A DNA stretch of 64,000 bases from Ulota crispa (taxonomy: Eukaryota > Streptophyta > Bryopsida > Orthotrichales > Orthotrichaceae). This document shows, in pieces, positions 50,301 to 61,280 of this stretch. Both the position numbers and the translations under genes were made by a program. The stretch covers positions 2,046,001-2,110,000 of the forward strand of contig OY987247.1 of assembly GCA_963920765.1 (NCBI GenBank), written 5' to 3'. Below the pieces are notes generated by a model. The model was not told where the DNA came from. It saw only the letters and a program-made list of their open reading frames with translations, and made no database searches. Numbering within the stretch: the first letter of the stretch is position 1; the number at the start of each line of letters is the position of its first letter.

Positions 50301-53300
50301 CAGTCCATGTTTTGGGACAGGCAATTTTCTTGCTTCGTTGAATATGGTGATGGTTTCAAATTTGAGTTACCGAGTATAATTCCAACGGGGGTGCTAGGAT
50401 CTTGGGAGATTGAAGCAAGGGTAAATTTCATGGATACTCCTAAAGTTAGCAACATTTTTATAGATACCCCTGGATTTTCAGTAATTGCAAGTACCTTGGA
50501 CCGTTATCTTTAGGCGTTTGTTTTATTGCGCATGCCACTTTCTTCTCCCTTTATGTGCACGTTGCTTCTTTTTTATTCTGTTGCACTCCTCGCTTCAATA
50601 GTGGTCACGAAGGAAGTAGCATGTACAACAAACACCCAAAAATCATGATTCAAGGGTATTTGTGTAATTTCTGGAAAAACAGGGATGTTTATACAAATGT
50701 GACAAACTTCAAGGTTATCCATAAAATATTCCATGAAAGAAAAGCCAGATCTTAGCAAACTGAGCTGTAGAATAGAAGTTGAAAAGAATGGAGAATACTA
50801 GCTCTTCTTCTGGAATGGTTACGTGTCAGTTGTAGATTAGGTCTCAATAGGATTATGGAATTTTTGACGACTTTTACTGCTACCTAGCTAATTCAAGGAT
50901 TTCTTCTTTTCAAGTTTATCAGCTAATTTCGGTAGTAGTGTTCGTGCAGTTCCGGGTAGTGAGAGGGGCCTCTCAGAATAGCAGTGTTTCTTCATTAGAC
51001 ACTAGCCAAAGTGATCGGCCGGGACGGCAGACAACAGTTACAACTGCCTTGCAAAAGGTGGTATTCTACACACTACACTAAATATTGCATTTAGGTTGCC
51101 TTGACAATTAGGTTGCCTTACCATGGTAAATTATCTTATGACTCATCACTTGACCACTCGAAGGTGCATGCAACTCTCTAAATACTTGGATTTCACATAA
51201 TTTATGATTTGCAACTTATTAATTTGTCTTTTCTCAACTCCATTGTTATTAACATGCAATTTAAAAACTATCTGTTGCAATAATTTTTGATGGACATGTT
51301 GTAGCAACAGTAAGTATTTATATAGTGTGCAATGTCAAGAAATTAGTGTGAGGCAACCTAAACGCAATATTCATTGTAGTTCATATTCCGAAGCTGCTGG
51401 TTGACACTGGACGTTTTCAATGTGTAGTATGCGAGCGTAAGCTTGACATTTATACTAAAAATATTTGTGTTTGGAGAGGAAGGAAACGATCCTCACTGGT
51501 GTCTTATGCTACGTGGTGCTGGTGACAGGAGCTACGCGTGAAGGTTGTGCGGGATGAAGCAAGGCGGGAGAGGGAGGAAGAACTCACCCAGTTGGAGGAA
51601 ACGGTGATGAAGTTGAAGCTTGAAAACGACAAGGCAAAAAGGACGGCTCTGGAGCTGGAATCCCTGCTTAAGAAACGCAAGAAAAGCGTGGAGAAGCATC
51701 GCAAGTTGGCAGCGAGACATTCTTCTTATCGCCTCTGCCTTGAACGAGTGCTGCGCGATACCATGCACCAGTATGCTCCTCACCCTCCCAAATGTGTCAT
51801 TTTGTGCAATTTAGTCTTAAGAATTCACTCCTCCTTTTGCAAGTCATTTCTCAACGCTAGGAACCTGTGAACGCCAGTTCCTCCTTCAATCTTGACCAGA
51901 CTTTCTAGCTCCAGAAAGCTACTAATTATATTGCCACTTAACCCCTGAGCGCCCAGCCCAAATTTGTGCAATGTTGGACCTCTTTGCAAACAAATTGGCA
52001 TCGCAAATTCAAAAACAACATTTGGAAGAATGAACCGTTGATATTGCACGAGGCTTAGGGTCCGCATATGTATGAGAAATTTGGTAAATTTTTGTTGCAT
52101 AGATCAAAAGATTATAACGGTCAAAGACAACAAATCGTCAAATATGGAGAGGCCACATTCTAGCCTGTGGGATGCTCAAGGGTTAAGTTTTACTATCTGC
52201 TTACACAATGTTATGACTTATAAAAGCACTTTTGTTTATAAGTTGAGTTTGTTCAACATTTGAAAACAAAGTCAATGACAAAAGAGCATGGTTGTCACAT
52301 TGGACCACTTGCCCATCCGCCTAAAGTGCCCAATTGAGCTCAAGTTTGTCCAATGTAGTCAATTCATAGTTGATTTCAAAAAATGATAAAAAAAACTTGC
52401 TTTGTACATGCTAGTGACATTCATTGTTGTCAACATGAAGTCAAAATCTGGATTTAAAGCCATATCACGTGATAAAAATGAAAATTAGTAATATAATTCT
52501 TCCACTTTTAGGTCAAAAAGCTTAAAAATGCCCTAAAAAACAAGAGTGAACAAGTCCGTCCATTTGTGCTCTCTTTTTTTGTGCGTCTGTCTATGCTATC
52601 CGATAGCCAAAACTTGCCCAAATTAAATCAATAACCTTGCAAAGGAGTCATCATGATTATGAAATGATCCACCATTGAAACACAAGCTAGACTACGGATC
52701 TTCTATTAAAAAAATAAGAGCAAATTTTGTTGCTGTAGTGCAAGCTTGACCCTTAAGTGCCCTAGCGACATGATCTTGTTGTTGGGGCCCACAACTTTAT
52801 CTCACTTTTTCTCTTAATTTGTACAATGAAAACAGTCATGACCGGTCCCCATCAATAGAGAAGGTAGTCCTTTTTCAAATCCTAAGACCACTTTTTTTGA
52901 ATGTAATTTTCCAAGCTGTGGTGACCATTAAACCCCACATTTTCTCCTAAACCTTAAAATAACTCTGGGCGCTCAGGGGTTAATAATACTCAAGAATGTG
53001 TCTGGTGAGTGAGATTACAGGGCCATGGCGTACAAGGAGCAGGCACAGTTAACCCAAGAAGCATGCAACGTCCTCGTAGCCCGCCTCGAGTGCCAGAAAG
53101 CCGTGTGCGAAGCTGTGGAGAGCAAGCTTTTGCAGCGGCATTCCAAGCGAGTCACGCTCGAAGCTGCGGCTGCGGCTGCGGCAGCGGCTGCCGACGGCAA
53201 CTCCAGCAGAAAAGGTGCAAGCTTGAAACTGTTGAAGGCGGCGGCGGTGCCGGTGACGCGGGGACAAGACCTCGTGGACGTCAGCAGCTGTGTCTCTCTC

Positions 53301-56300
53301 CACGACAACAACCATCACGACGACGACGACAACGACAACGTGTTCTCCGCTTTAAGCGACGCTACAGAAGATGAAGCGGTTTCCGCTCTCCCTCGAGAAC
53401 ATCAACGGAAATCCCTCGTCCGCCATGCCATCAAAGGTAAGTAAACCAACCCCGAAAGCTGTGTTTTTTTCTAGAAAGATCACTTGCGTACTACTCCCTC
53501 TGTACCTCTAAAAACGTAGAATATCAGATACACTTCTTGTACCACTTTCAAAAAGCTCCCTTTTGCTGATTTCAAACGCTGAGAAAGCATTAGTCATGTT
53601 CAATGACCTCATGGGGGCAAGATAACGTTTGAGCGCTCAGAGTTATTTTAGGGTTTAGGAAAAAATGGGGTTTAATGGCCACCACAGTTTGAAAAATTAT
53701 ATCCAGAAAAAGTGACTGTAGGATTTGAAAAAAGACTACCTTCTCTGCTGATGGGACCATTTATGACTGTTTTCATCGTACAAATTAAGAGAAAGAGTGA
53801 GATAAAGTTGTGGGCCCCAACAACAGGATCTTGGGCACTTAAGTGTTAATCCCGAAATGCTTGAGGCACCAGATTCTAATGTAAAAACCATCAGAATTTG
53901 GTGCCTTAGACATTTAGGGGTTAAGCGATTAGAGAGCATTTCTCTCCTAGCAAGCTTGATCTTGTCCATATGAGGTACCATAGTTGCTATTAATGTTTAA
54001 ATCATCAGTAATGAGGAGTTAACCGCATGCAAAAATATGGTACTTTTTGCATGAAATTTGGGTGCCCAAATGGCAACAGCAAAGCTGGACATTTACGTAC
54101 ATTTGGTAGATGGTGCATTGATTCTAGAATGCATGTGTCACTAGCACAAAGACTAAAAGCACAATTAATTCTTTGTAAGGAAGCTTTTTGGACATCTTTA
54201 GAGGTACAGAGGGAGACGGTATGCATTTCTACAACGGCAAGAAGATGGAGTGCGGGGTTTGAGAGTTTATTAGTCCAGCTGCAATGCAGGTCAAAGATTC
54301 AAACGGACAAGCTAGGCCTCCAATGAATAGCTAAGCTCCTCCATGTTCAATGCCAAGTGCAGAGTATATGACACACCCGAGAACAAGAGTTCGGACGAGT
54401 GAGGAAACTGCACATTCACTACACCTAGAGTACGATGCTGACAGTGAAGAAACTCCAGGTACTTTTACGTCTTTCCACAAGGTCTCTTCCTAAATTGTAC
54501 TTTATATCATTAGCAAAATAGTGAGCTCTCCAATAGCCCCTAAATTTTTGACTCTTTTAAAATTGTATTGAGCCTATGCTAGGTACATTAGAAGTGTCTT
54601 GTATCACTTTCTTGTTGTACAAGTTTTCTAAGAGTCACAAAAGGCATGTAACTAAGATGGTATTTCAAACTTGAGTTGACACAATCAAGCACCGTGCCAC
54701 AATTTTTATAAATTTTTTTGTTGTTGTGCACCATCACTATTGAATGGTTGCCTTTGATTCTATTGGAACCCAAGGCTCTCACCATCGTTGCAATCAAAGC
54801 TTATAAGTGAGTTGTAAGGAATTTCATATCCCAAAGTACAGCCCAAATCCTTTGTTTCGGTCCCTTGAAAGGGGCATGGAGGGGGCATCTTGCGGAGGGT
54901 TCATTATTTTGCTAATGTTACGCTTCCCATGCTCAAGGCCTCAAACTAGTAAGTGAACAGAGATTTTGAAGCTACCTAGTTCTACAAGAAGGCATTTGTC
55001 ACGAAAATGAAGGCAGGGTCGAGACAATGTAGACATCTGCAGTTTCAAATTGGTGCTACGAGCAAGTTAGTCCACCCAAATTAAGAATTGTAAAATAGAA
55101 AATTCATTGTCTTCTTTCGAAAATGAGCACATTAAGAAGAATGAGAACATCCAATTTTGACTGAGGTTAGCGTTTCTTTTGAGGAAACAAGGCAGGTGGA
55201 GAAAGGGTCCATGCCTCTACTGCTGGTTGGTTGCTGTACATTTGGCTCATCTTGTGTAAAATTCATGTGCGTGACTTACTTGGCAGAAAGTTCCAGCGAT
55301 AGTGACTTTGCTGATGACGAAATGAGCCCCGCCATTCACATCTCAAAGGATGACACCTGCAATAACAGTGATGACAACCAAGTGGTGAGCGAGGTGGGCA
55401 AGCTCCGTGATGTTCTGACATCTGAGCTGCAAGACTCTTGCACTCAGAACTCAACACCATGTGAGTCACCTCACATATTGCTCTACGTTTTAAACAGTAT
55501 CACTAACTAATACCGTTGGGATGTCTTTGGATATCGTGTTGGTAAACCAGGTGTAGCTTGTTGGTCTCTTTTTCGTCAGGATCAAGAGACTGAAAATTGG
55601 AAAAGATTCTGTTGAGAAACTTTTGCAATTCGTCAATCCGTCATGGCTTGCTTTTATATTGTTGCGATCATGATTGTCACGTTGTACAAACTGTCCACCC
55701 GCCTGTCCATCCACCTTGTATGTCCAATTGAGCTCTCATCCATTCAATGAAGTCACCTCATAGTTGATTTTCAAAAATGGTAAAAAAAAAAACTCAACTT
55801 GTACATGCTAGTTATACACATGGTTTATAACATGAAGTCAGGCCCGGATCTAAAATCATGTCACGTAGTAAAAATAAAAATAAAAACTGGTAATTGGATT
55901 CTTTCTTTTTTAGTTCAAAAGCCCTAAATTGCAACATTGAACAAAAATGTCCGCCCATGCGGTCGAGACGACCCACGTGCCTTGTTTTGTCCTTTGGTTA
56001 AATCTCGCCCACAGTAACATCCATGGTTATGATGATTACATTTCATGTGCTTCATCCCGTCAGAAAAACACATCAAATCTCCTGTGCTGCCAGTTCTCAT
56101 ATCGTCGGATTTGTGATTTGTTCAAACCCGGTTTGATTTTTACTGGAGAAGTTTTGAAGTGTGATTCACAAAGGCTTTGTGTGAATTTTTTTCCTGCAGG
56201 TGACAGAGACTTGGCAGCTATGGACACTCCCCTCCCAAGTGCAGACGACGCTTCGAGGTCGGATTCCAAACGAGAAGTGCAGAAAGATGTCATCTCTGAG

Positions 56301-59300
56301 AGCACCACAAAGCAACCCCCCAGCTATGAAAGCACGGAGACCAAGGCCACGTATAAGCAGGGTTACATGGATGAGCTTCTGCAACACATCCGGTTCCTGA
56401 TCCCAACGCCTGAAGCGAAGGGGCAGACCGTCCAAGCCCACGTTGATGAGATTCTTCTACAGCAGGTTTGCTCTTCGTTTTTTCCAGCTACATTGCATTG
56501 TCAGAACTCAGAAAACGCGTGCTTGTGAAGTCTACGCTAGCTTTGGGTTCAAGCCCCTGTCAAATATGCTTTTCTTTTCTTAACAGAAACAAGGTTCAAC
56601 ACATGTTTGTCATTCGAGGCACAGGACTGCTTGCCCGTTCGTCCGATTTGCCCATCTGATTGAGAGGTTGCCTGCCCCAAGTTGAGAATGTTTAACTAAA
56701 TTCCAAAATTATCAACCATTTCTATTGATTCTAGACGTAAAGACCCTATTAATCGCCTCAATCCGTCCAATATGACAACCCTGGTTCAACATGTACAAAA
56801 GCCCGAAACATTTGTCAAGATTCTTTTGCCCTATTATAGGGCATCTGGAAGTGAAACTTTGAACCCTCGCAACTTTTGCGGTTGATATTAAATTAACCCT
56901 TAAAAGCCAAGGCGGACATGTTTCATCCGCTGAACAAACAAATACTCTGTAGGATGGAACAAAACTTGTCTTTCATCTGATTTGTTTTAGAAGTGATCAA
57001 AGATACATGGTCCATCATGGAAGAGGCCAAAAAGAACCTCATCAAATGTACTCATATTTTGAGGTAACTCAAGTTGTCAGAAGATTCACAAACATTGTGT
57101 AATGTTAGGTCTTATGCTGCCCTACTTGCAATTTTCATGAAGGTACCATGTATGGTTGACTTTTGCAACTTTTGGAAACAATATTATTATGGGTGGACAT
57201 TTGCACACCAATGTAGCGCTACAGGAGAGGAGTGGGCAGCCACTGCTGTGAATAGCTCGGCGTTTAGGGAGTTAAAGTATTATTTTCCTGAATTCCTGTT
57301 TGTAAAATGTACAGGTGTTGACGACGCATTTGGAAAATCTGCGGAGCATGGACGAGAGACCACCGATTCCGAACCCCGACACGGACAGCGATGAGCAAGC
57401 GAAGCAAAATGGCAAGTCGAACCTCGACAAATGGCTGCAAGCACTGCTGGTGAAGGGCACCGAATCCGCCGGCTCCTCCCCCGGCAGGGACGACGAGTCT
57501 CCTCCCCCGCCAATCCTCTCCCCGGGGTTGTTGCAAATCAGCTTGGCTGCCATGCAGGACAGCCCGGAGCGTGTAAGGCAACAGGTCAACTCTCTCCCTT
57601 TTTCAGTCCACAGTCACTCATCATTAGTGCGGAGTCGCCCAAGTACAATTATGAATAATACCAAGTGAGCTGTGAGTGTCCCAAAAAAGTAGCATCCAGA
57701 AAACAGCTAACAAGTCTTTGAATTTTCCATAATCATGCTGATTTTTAACTCTGCCGTATCAAATGACCAGTGTAATAGACTAATCATACACTGCTGGTAA
57801 TCTCAGAATCTGAGCCAACCTCGCTAACTACCGAAACTAAACGTTTTTCGGTTCATGCCTTGGATTGCTGAACCTTTAACCCCTGAGCGCTCAGAGTTAT
57901 TTTTGGATTTAGGAGAAAATGGGGTGTCTAATGGTCACCACAATTTGGAAAATTACATTCAGAAAAAGTGCCTATAAGATTTGAAAAATGATTACATTCT
58001 CTATTGATGGGGACCAACCATGGCTGTTTTCACCATACAAATTTTTAAAAAATGAGATGAAGTTGTGGGCCCCATTGATAGTATATTGTCGATAGGGCGC
58101 TTAAGGGTTAAACACCAGGCTGGTCATTGTGACTACCCTCTACTGGTAAGTCCCCACATATTACAATATTTTTTCCAAAAGTTGCAAAAATCAACAATAC
58201 ATGTTCTCATGAAAATTGTAAGAATGACAACATGGGACCTAAAAATGTGTTTGTGAATCTTTTCACAATTTGGGTTACCTAAAAATATAAGTACATTTAG
58301 TGAGATTTTTTTTTGTTTTTTGTTTTTTTTTCCTTCTATGATGGACCATGTCTCCATGATCACTTCTAAGAAAATAAAATGAAAAGCAACTTATTTCCAT
58401 CATGCAATTTTTTTTTGGGGTCATGCATTGGACAAAACCAATCCCGCCTTTTGGTATTTAAGGGTTAAGAGTTGTGGAAGTCATCTACTGTAGAAAATCT
58501 AGTTTTCTGGCAGGTAGAGGTGGTGGGCTAAAAAAAAGGGCGATTCAAGTTTAACCCCTAAACATCCATATGAACGTTTTTCATCCTTTGCCTCCGAAAA
58601 AACATTATGTATGATAGAAAAAAGCAGATTTTCATCTGATTTTTTCCAGAAGCAATCATAAACACATGCTCCATTGTGGAAGGCAAAAAATAATTTCATC
58701 AAATACATTCATATTTTCAAATAATCCGAAATCTGAATTGTGAGAAGACTCATGTTGCTCTACTTGAAATTTTTGTGAGGTCAACTTGTACTATTCACTT
58801 TTGCAACTTGTGGAAACAATATTATAAAAGCTGGGCACTTGTTACACCAATCATATTATATTGAATATTGCATTTAGGTTGCCTTGACAATTAGGTTGCC
58901 TTACCCTGCTAAGTTACCTCATGACTCATCACTTGACCACTCGGAGGCGCATGCAACTCTCTAAATACTTAAATTTCACATGATTTATAGCTTGGGAATT
59001 GCTAGTGTGTTATTTCACAACTTCCTTGTTGTTGGTAGACCCTTTAAAAATTGCTTGTTGCAGTAATTTTTCATGAAAACTACTGTAGCAGTCGTAAGTA
59101 TTTATATACTGTGAAATGTCAAGAAATTAGTGTGGGGCAACCTAAATGCAATATTCAGTTTTTTAAAATCCCTAAAAAACATTGTAGAAGTCATTGTAGC
59201 GGGTTGGTCGCGGGGACCAGCCCAACATTTAACCCTTAAATGACCATAGGGAACCATATATACATTGACGTATAATTGTCATTTGCTACCAATAAGAAAT

Positions 59301-59675
59301 TTTAATGTGGGATCTCAAGTAGCCCACTAGAATTGCATTGATATATTCTCCAACTTCTTTGTTAGTCTCAACTGTAATAGAGGTGTGGATCCATTCCAAA
59401 TACAAGAAAAATACCCCATATTGCACTGGTTGCAGCGGTACGCTCAGACGTTTAGGGGTTAAGGGTTAAGAGGGGTACGGAGTAGTTTTGCTTAACACTG
59501 TATTTGAATTTTGGCTCAGGGGCTAGTAGCCAGCGATGGTGCGAATACGGAGAAACCCAGGAGCTTGCGACGGGCTTTACTTCGGAAGCTGAGCGTGAAG
59601 AACCACCAGTCGGAGCTGGACAGCTCGGTGTTCGACTGCAATGAAAATTACTGTGGTGAGAGACAGAGCAGTTAG
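44310..59675 (+). CDS. HNH-like domain and coiled-coil protein, plant HAPLESS 8-like family (tentative), 14 exons
   Basis: Exons: 44310-44480, 45738-45853, 46327-46445, 47179-47341, 48095-48318, 49500-49648, 50950-51057, 51529-51770, 53021-53436, 54363-54458, 55287-55460, 56200-56465, 57315-57572 (alternative donor after 57584), 59520-59675. All introns are GT-AG and phases match through to a TAG stop, giving 885 aa. Residues about 96-200 hold FRVDPYGN, then AWDIDHWFP (D129, H130), RGG (136-138), PNL (N144) and a FLVPWWDLQ block. The DH...P..RGG....NL order is that of HNH nucleases. Residues about 351-470 are charged and heptad-like, predicted coiled coil. A poly-Ala run and a His/Asn/Asp-rich patch follow, then a low-complexity acidic tail. 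From memory the blocks match a plant-only family including Arabidopsis HAPLESS 8; the name is tentative. The ATG at 44310 is the first after an in-frame TAG at 44247. Nuclease activity is not shown. Introns are full of MITEs but exons are intact. Confidence 0.85.
45930..46241. mobile_element. class F MITE in intron 2 of the HNH-like gene
   Basis: Left GAATATTGCATTTAGGTTGC, right complement with two changes. The interior GACTCATCACTTG and GCAACTCTCTAAAT-like blocks recur at 51080 and 58863. Confidence 0.8.
46740..46894. mobile_element. hairpin MITE in intron 3 of the HNH-like gene
   Basis: Ends CTAGAAGAAAAACGTGTCCT and its complement. The right arm has a 15-base duplication of GTTTAGGACACGTTT. 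Confidence 0.8.
47671..47749. mobile_element. 79-bp TTAA micro-MITE in intron 4
   Basis: TTAACCCCTAAATGCCCACG at the left, its exact complement at the right, with only 39 bases between. Confidence 0.85.
48366..48541. mobile_element. pogo/Tc1-like MITE in intron 5
   Basis: TA flanks each side. Ends CAGTGGTGCTTGGATAAGGT and complement with one change. CAGT-initial ends with TA targets are typical of pogo/Tigger elements, so an enzyme like the one decayed at 9601-12642 is a plausible mobiliser. Confidence 0.75.
49956..50271. mobile_element. MITE with 25-bp perfect ends in intron 6
   Basis: Starts AAGGTAGGAACACCCATAAG and ends in the exact complement. The outermost AAGGTAGGA matches the ends of the MITE in RPT1 intron 8, hinting at a shared superfamily. 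Confidence 0.8.
50418..50732. mobile_element. class E foldback, copy 2, intron 6
   Basis: Starts AGGGTAAATTTCATGGATAC; the right arm is a diverged complement. It shares GTTTGTTTTATTG and GCATGCC with the copy at 21740 but lacks the nested class D insert. Confidence 0.7.
51080..51372. mobile_element. class F MITE in intron 7
   Basis: Left AATATTGCATTTAGGTTGCC, right complement with one change. About 293 bp. It begins about 20 bases after the intron 7 donor. Confidence 0.8.
51938..52186. mobile_element. TTAA element in intron 8, 249 bp
   Basis: Left TTAACCCCTGAGCGCCCAGC, right GATGCTCAAGGGTTAA. Confidence 0.65.
52288..52620. repeat. dispersed repeat, class P copy 1, intron 8
   Basis: Begins GTTGTCACATTGGAC and shares CCAATTGAGCTC, TCATAGTTGATTT and TGTACATGCTAGT with 55670-55975. 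The complement of the terminal motif occurs near 56760-56775, which suggests an inverted-repeat element. Limits are approximate. Confidence 0.5.
52746..52983. mobile_element. TTAA element, 236-bp class copy 1, intron 8
   Basis: Left TTGACCCTTAAGTGCCCTAG (first tetramer diverged), right CTGGGCGCTCAGGGGTTAA. Same interior as 53622-53849 and 57876-58111, in the opposite orientation. Confidence 0.7.
53622..53849. mobile_element. TTAA element, 236-bp class copy 2, nested
   Basis: The left end is diverged (TAACGTTTGAGCGCTC); the right end reads GGGCACTTAAGTGTTAA. It shares its right TTAA with the 79-bp element that follows. Confidence 0.6.
53846..53924. mobile_element. 79-bp TTAA micro-MITE, second copy
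   Basis: Left TTAATCCCGAAATGCTTGAG, right CTTAGACATTTAGGGGTTAA. It has the same length as 47671-47749 and a related GGCACC...GGTGCC inner stem. Confidence 0.75.
55670..55975. repeat. dispersed repeat, class P copy 2, intron 11
   Basis: Diverged copy of 52288-52620. Limits are approximate. Confidence 0.45.
56893..57275. mobile_element. TTAA element, 365-bp class copy 2, intron 12
   Basis: Left TTAACCCTTAAAAGCCAAGG, right GGCGTTTAGGGAGTTAA. It ends 40 bases before exon 13, so it includes the branch-point neighbourhood. Confidence 0.65.
57876..58111. mobile_element. TTAA element, 236-bp class copy 3, intron 13
   Basis: Left TTAACCCCTGAGCGCTCAGA, right AGGGCGCTTAAGGGTTAA. Confidence 0.75.
58108..58467. 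mobile_element. TTAA element, 365-bp class copy 3, left end diverged
   Basis: The right end reads GGTATTTAAGGGTTAA. The interior matches the 365-bp class, including the ATGGACCATG and TTCTAAGAAAAT-like region. Its left limit is set at the TTAA shared with the previous element. Confidence 0.5.
58551..59232. mobile_element. TTAA element, 365-bp class copy 4, split by a class F MITE
   Basis: Left TTAACCCCTAAACATCCATA; the right end is diverged before TTAA at 59229. Removing the class F insert leaves about 388 bp, the expected class length. Confidence 0.55.
58863..59156. mobile_element. class F MITE nested in a TTAA element, intron 13
   Basis: Ends GAATATTGCATTTAGGTTGC and its exact complement. 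About 294 bp. Confidence 0.85.
59229..59462. mobile_element. TTAA element in intron 13, 234 bp
   Basis: Left TTAACCCTTAAATGACCATA, right CTCAGACGTTTAGGGGTTAA. It shares its left TTAA with the preceding element and ends about 57 bases before the last exon. Confidence 0.65.
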
Positions 59676-61280
59676 GAGCAATTATTTAGTATTCGATGCG
59701 TTTCTGAATGAATGTTATCAATAAGTGGCGACAACACTGGAAATTCTGCTGGTCAGGAGGATTGAAAAACCAGGCTTTCAAAAGTAGGTCTGAGTTTATT
59801 TAGGATAATCAACCACGATATCAATCAAAGAATCCTTCGTTTAGTTACTCTGAAAAATCAGGGGTGAGGGGTTGGATTTTTGAGAATCTTCTTGATGTTT
59901 GGAATCCCCTTTTGTTGAGCTTCTCCCCTTCTCACAGACGAAAGTAGACAAACTTGCATGTAGCTATAATATGGGTGCCAGATTTCTTTTTTGATTTTAT
60001 TCCCCGGTTGCATCACATGTACTATTCTACAACCCAAAGTTTTTGCGCAAAGTTCCAATCTTGACGCCGGCTAATGTTGAAAGGAGATGTCCATATGGAG
60101 GTCCAGATATTCACACTTGTTCCTTGTCTCCTTCATTTGAGTAAAGGCCTTGTCTTTGAGTCAGTTGTTGCTGGTTTCACCATTCTCGAGGCAAGCATTG
60201 AACGCGTTATTCGATACTTTGGGAAAAAGCGTACAACGTGGAACTTTGGCTTTTTTTTCCAGAGAACGTCATATTCATTGAATTAGAAATCTGTTGACTG
60301 TTTTCCAAATGAGATATATATCTTCCAGAAATACGCTCTTCAAATGAGATATATATCTTCCAGAAATACCGCTCTTTTTGAACAAAAGTTCATTAATTTC
60401 TAAAATTTTGGACAGTGTTCATTAACTAGGTTTCAAGTTAAGGTGGTTATTTTGAATTAAGTTGACACGTACAAAATGGTACCCATCATTTTCCCAAATT
60501 AATGAATAACACGTTATTGGGCAATCCTCTTGTTAGTCACAAACATCACCACTTGCGGGTCTTCAAAGTTTCACAAAGGTGCCCAGGAAGTTATTAACCC
60601 CCCAAGTACCCTCAACAGGATTTTGAGAGCCTGTTGGGAACAAAAATCACGCAACCTTCTCAGGTGAGTGTGTTCAATCTAGCGTAGAGTGTACGCGTCT
60701 AAAGTTTCGAACATTCAATCAAAACCTACACCGCCTCCAGATACACAGTTACAAGCAAAGCGAGTTCTTCACGAAAGGAAAGGAAAACTACCAGTATCAA
60801 AGTGAAAAAAACTTAAAGACTTTGAAAGTATGAACTGAAATAAATGGACAAATTGAACAAACTCACTACCAACGAGCACTCACTTCCGCCCTCACTGTTA
60901 GCATACTTCTAGAATTCAAATGTATACAAATTGGTCTATGAGGATGGAATTAATTAGATGAGTGGAACATAACCTTACGGCAAACACCCTACATCTCAGG
61001 CAATGGGTACATATGGAGTCCAAGGATGGACGTCCTGTAAACCTCTGATCTAAGTCACAATCTATGATCACAATATGAACTTGGAACTCTCATAATGCTG
61101 CATACCACATCCGCATATCATACTCTGTGGTGCATCAAAATCCTCTTTTGCTTTGCTTTGCTATCAAGAACATACATAAACATTTGAGCATGACAATACC
61201 GACAGCGACACTCGAAGTGCTGGTTTTAGGTTCCTTTAAATGGAAGAGGAAAGGCCAACACTTCACCACCGCAAACTTCA
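59676..61280. other. 3' flanks of two convergent genes
   Basis: Contains a 35-bp tandem duplication at 60306-60375. No further coding sequence was recognised. Polyadenylation sites could not be placed. Confidence 0.5.
60306..60375. repeat. 35-bp tandem duplication
   Basis: Two near-exact copies of a unit containing ATGAGATATATATCTTCCAG. Confidence 0.9.

Larger units (their letters stand above)
53494..54215. mobile_element. Stowaway-like MITE copy 2, intron 9, with nested TTAA elements
   Basis: Starts CTCCCTCTGTACCTCTAAA after TA; the right end is the exact complement, but the right TA is lost. The interior matches 38317-39411. Confidence 0.7.

Noticed and set aside
53009..53374. A second plus-strand frame of 121 codons overlapping exon 9
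   Set aside because: It is Arg-rich out-of-frame reading of the GC-rich exon. The other frame matches the coiled-coil family and fits splice phases.
57264..57589. Three overlapping minus-strand frames of 77-105 codons
   Set aside because: They are antisense shadows of exon 13 of the HNH-like gene.
142..59462. CCCCTAAA and TTTAGGGG strings as interstitial telomere repeats
   Set aside because: They have four Gs, are not in tandem, and always sit at element ends next to TTAA, so they are terminal repeats rather than telomere DNA.
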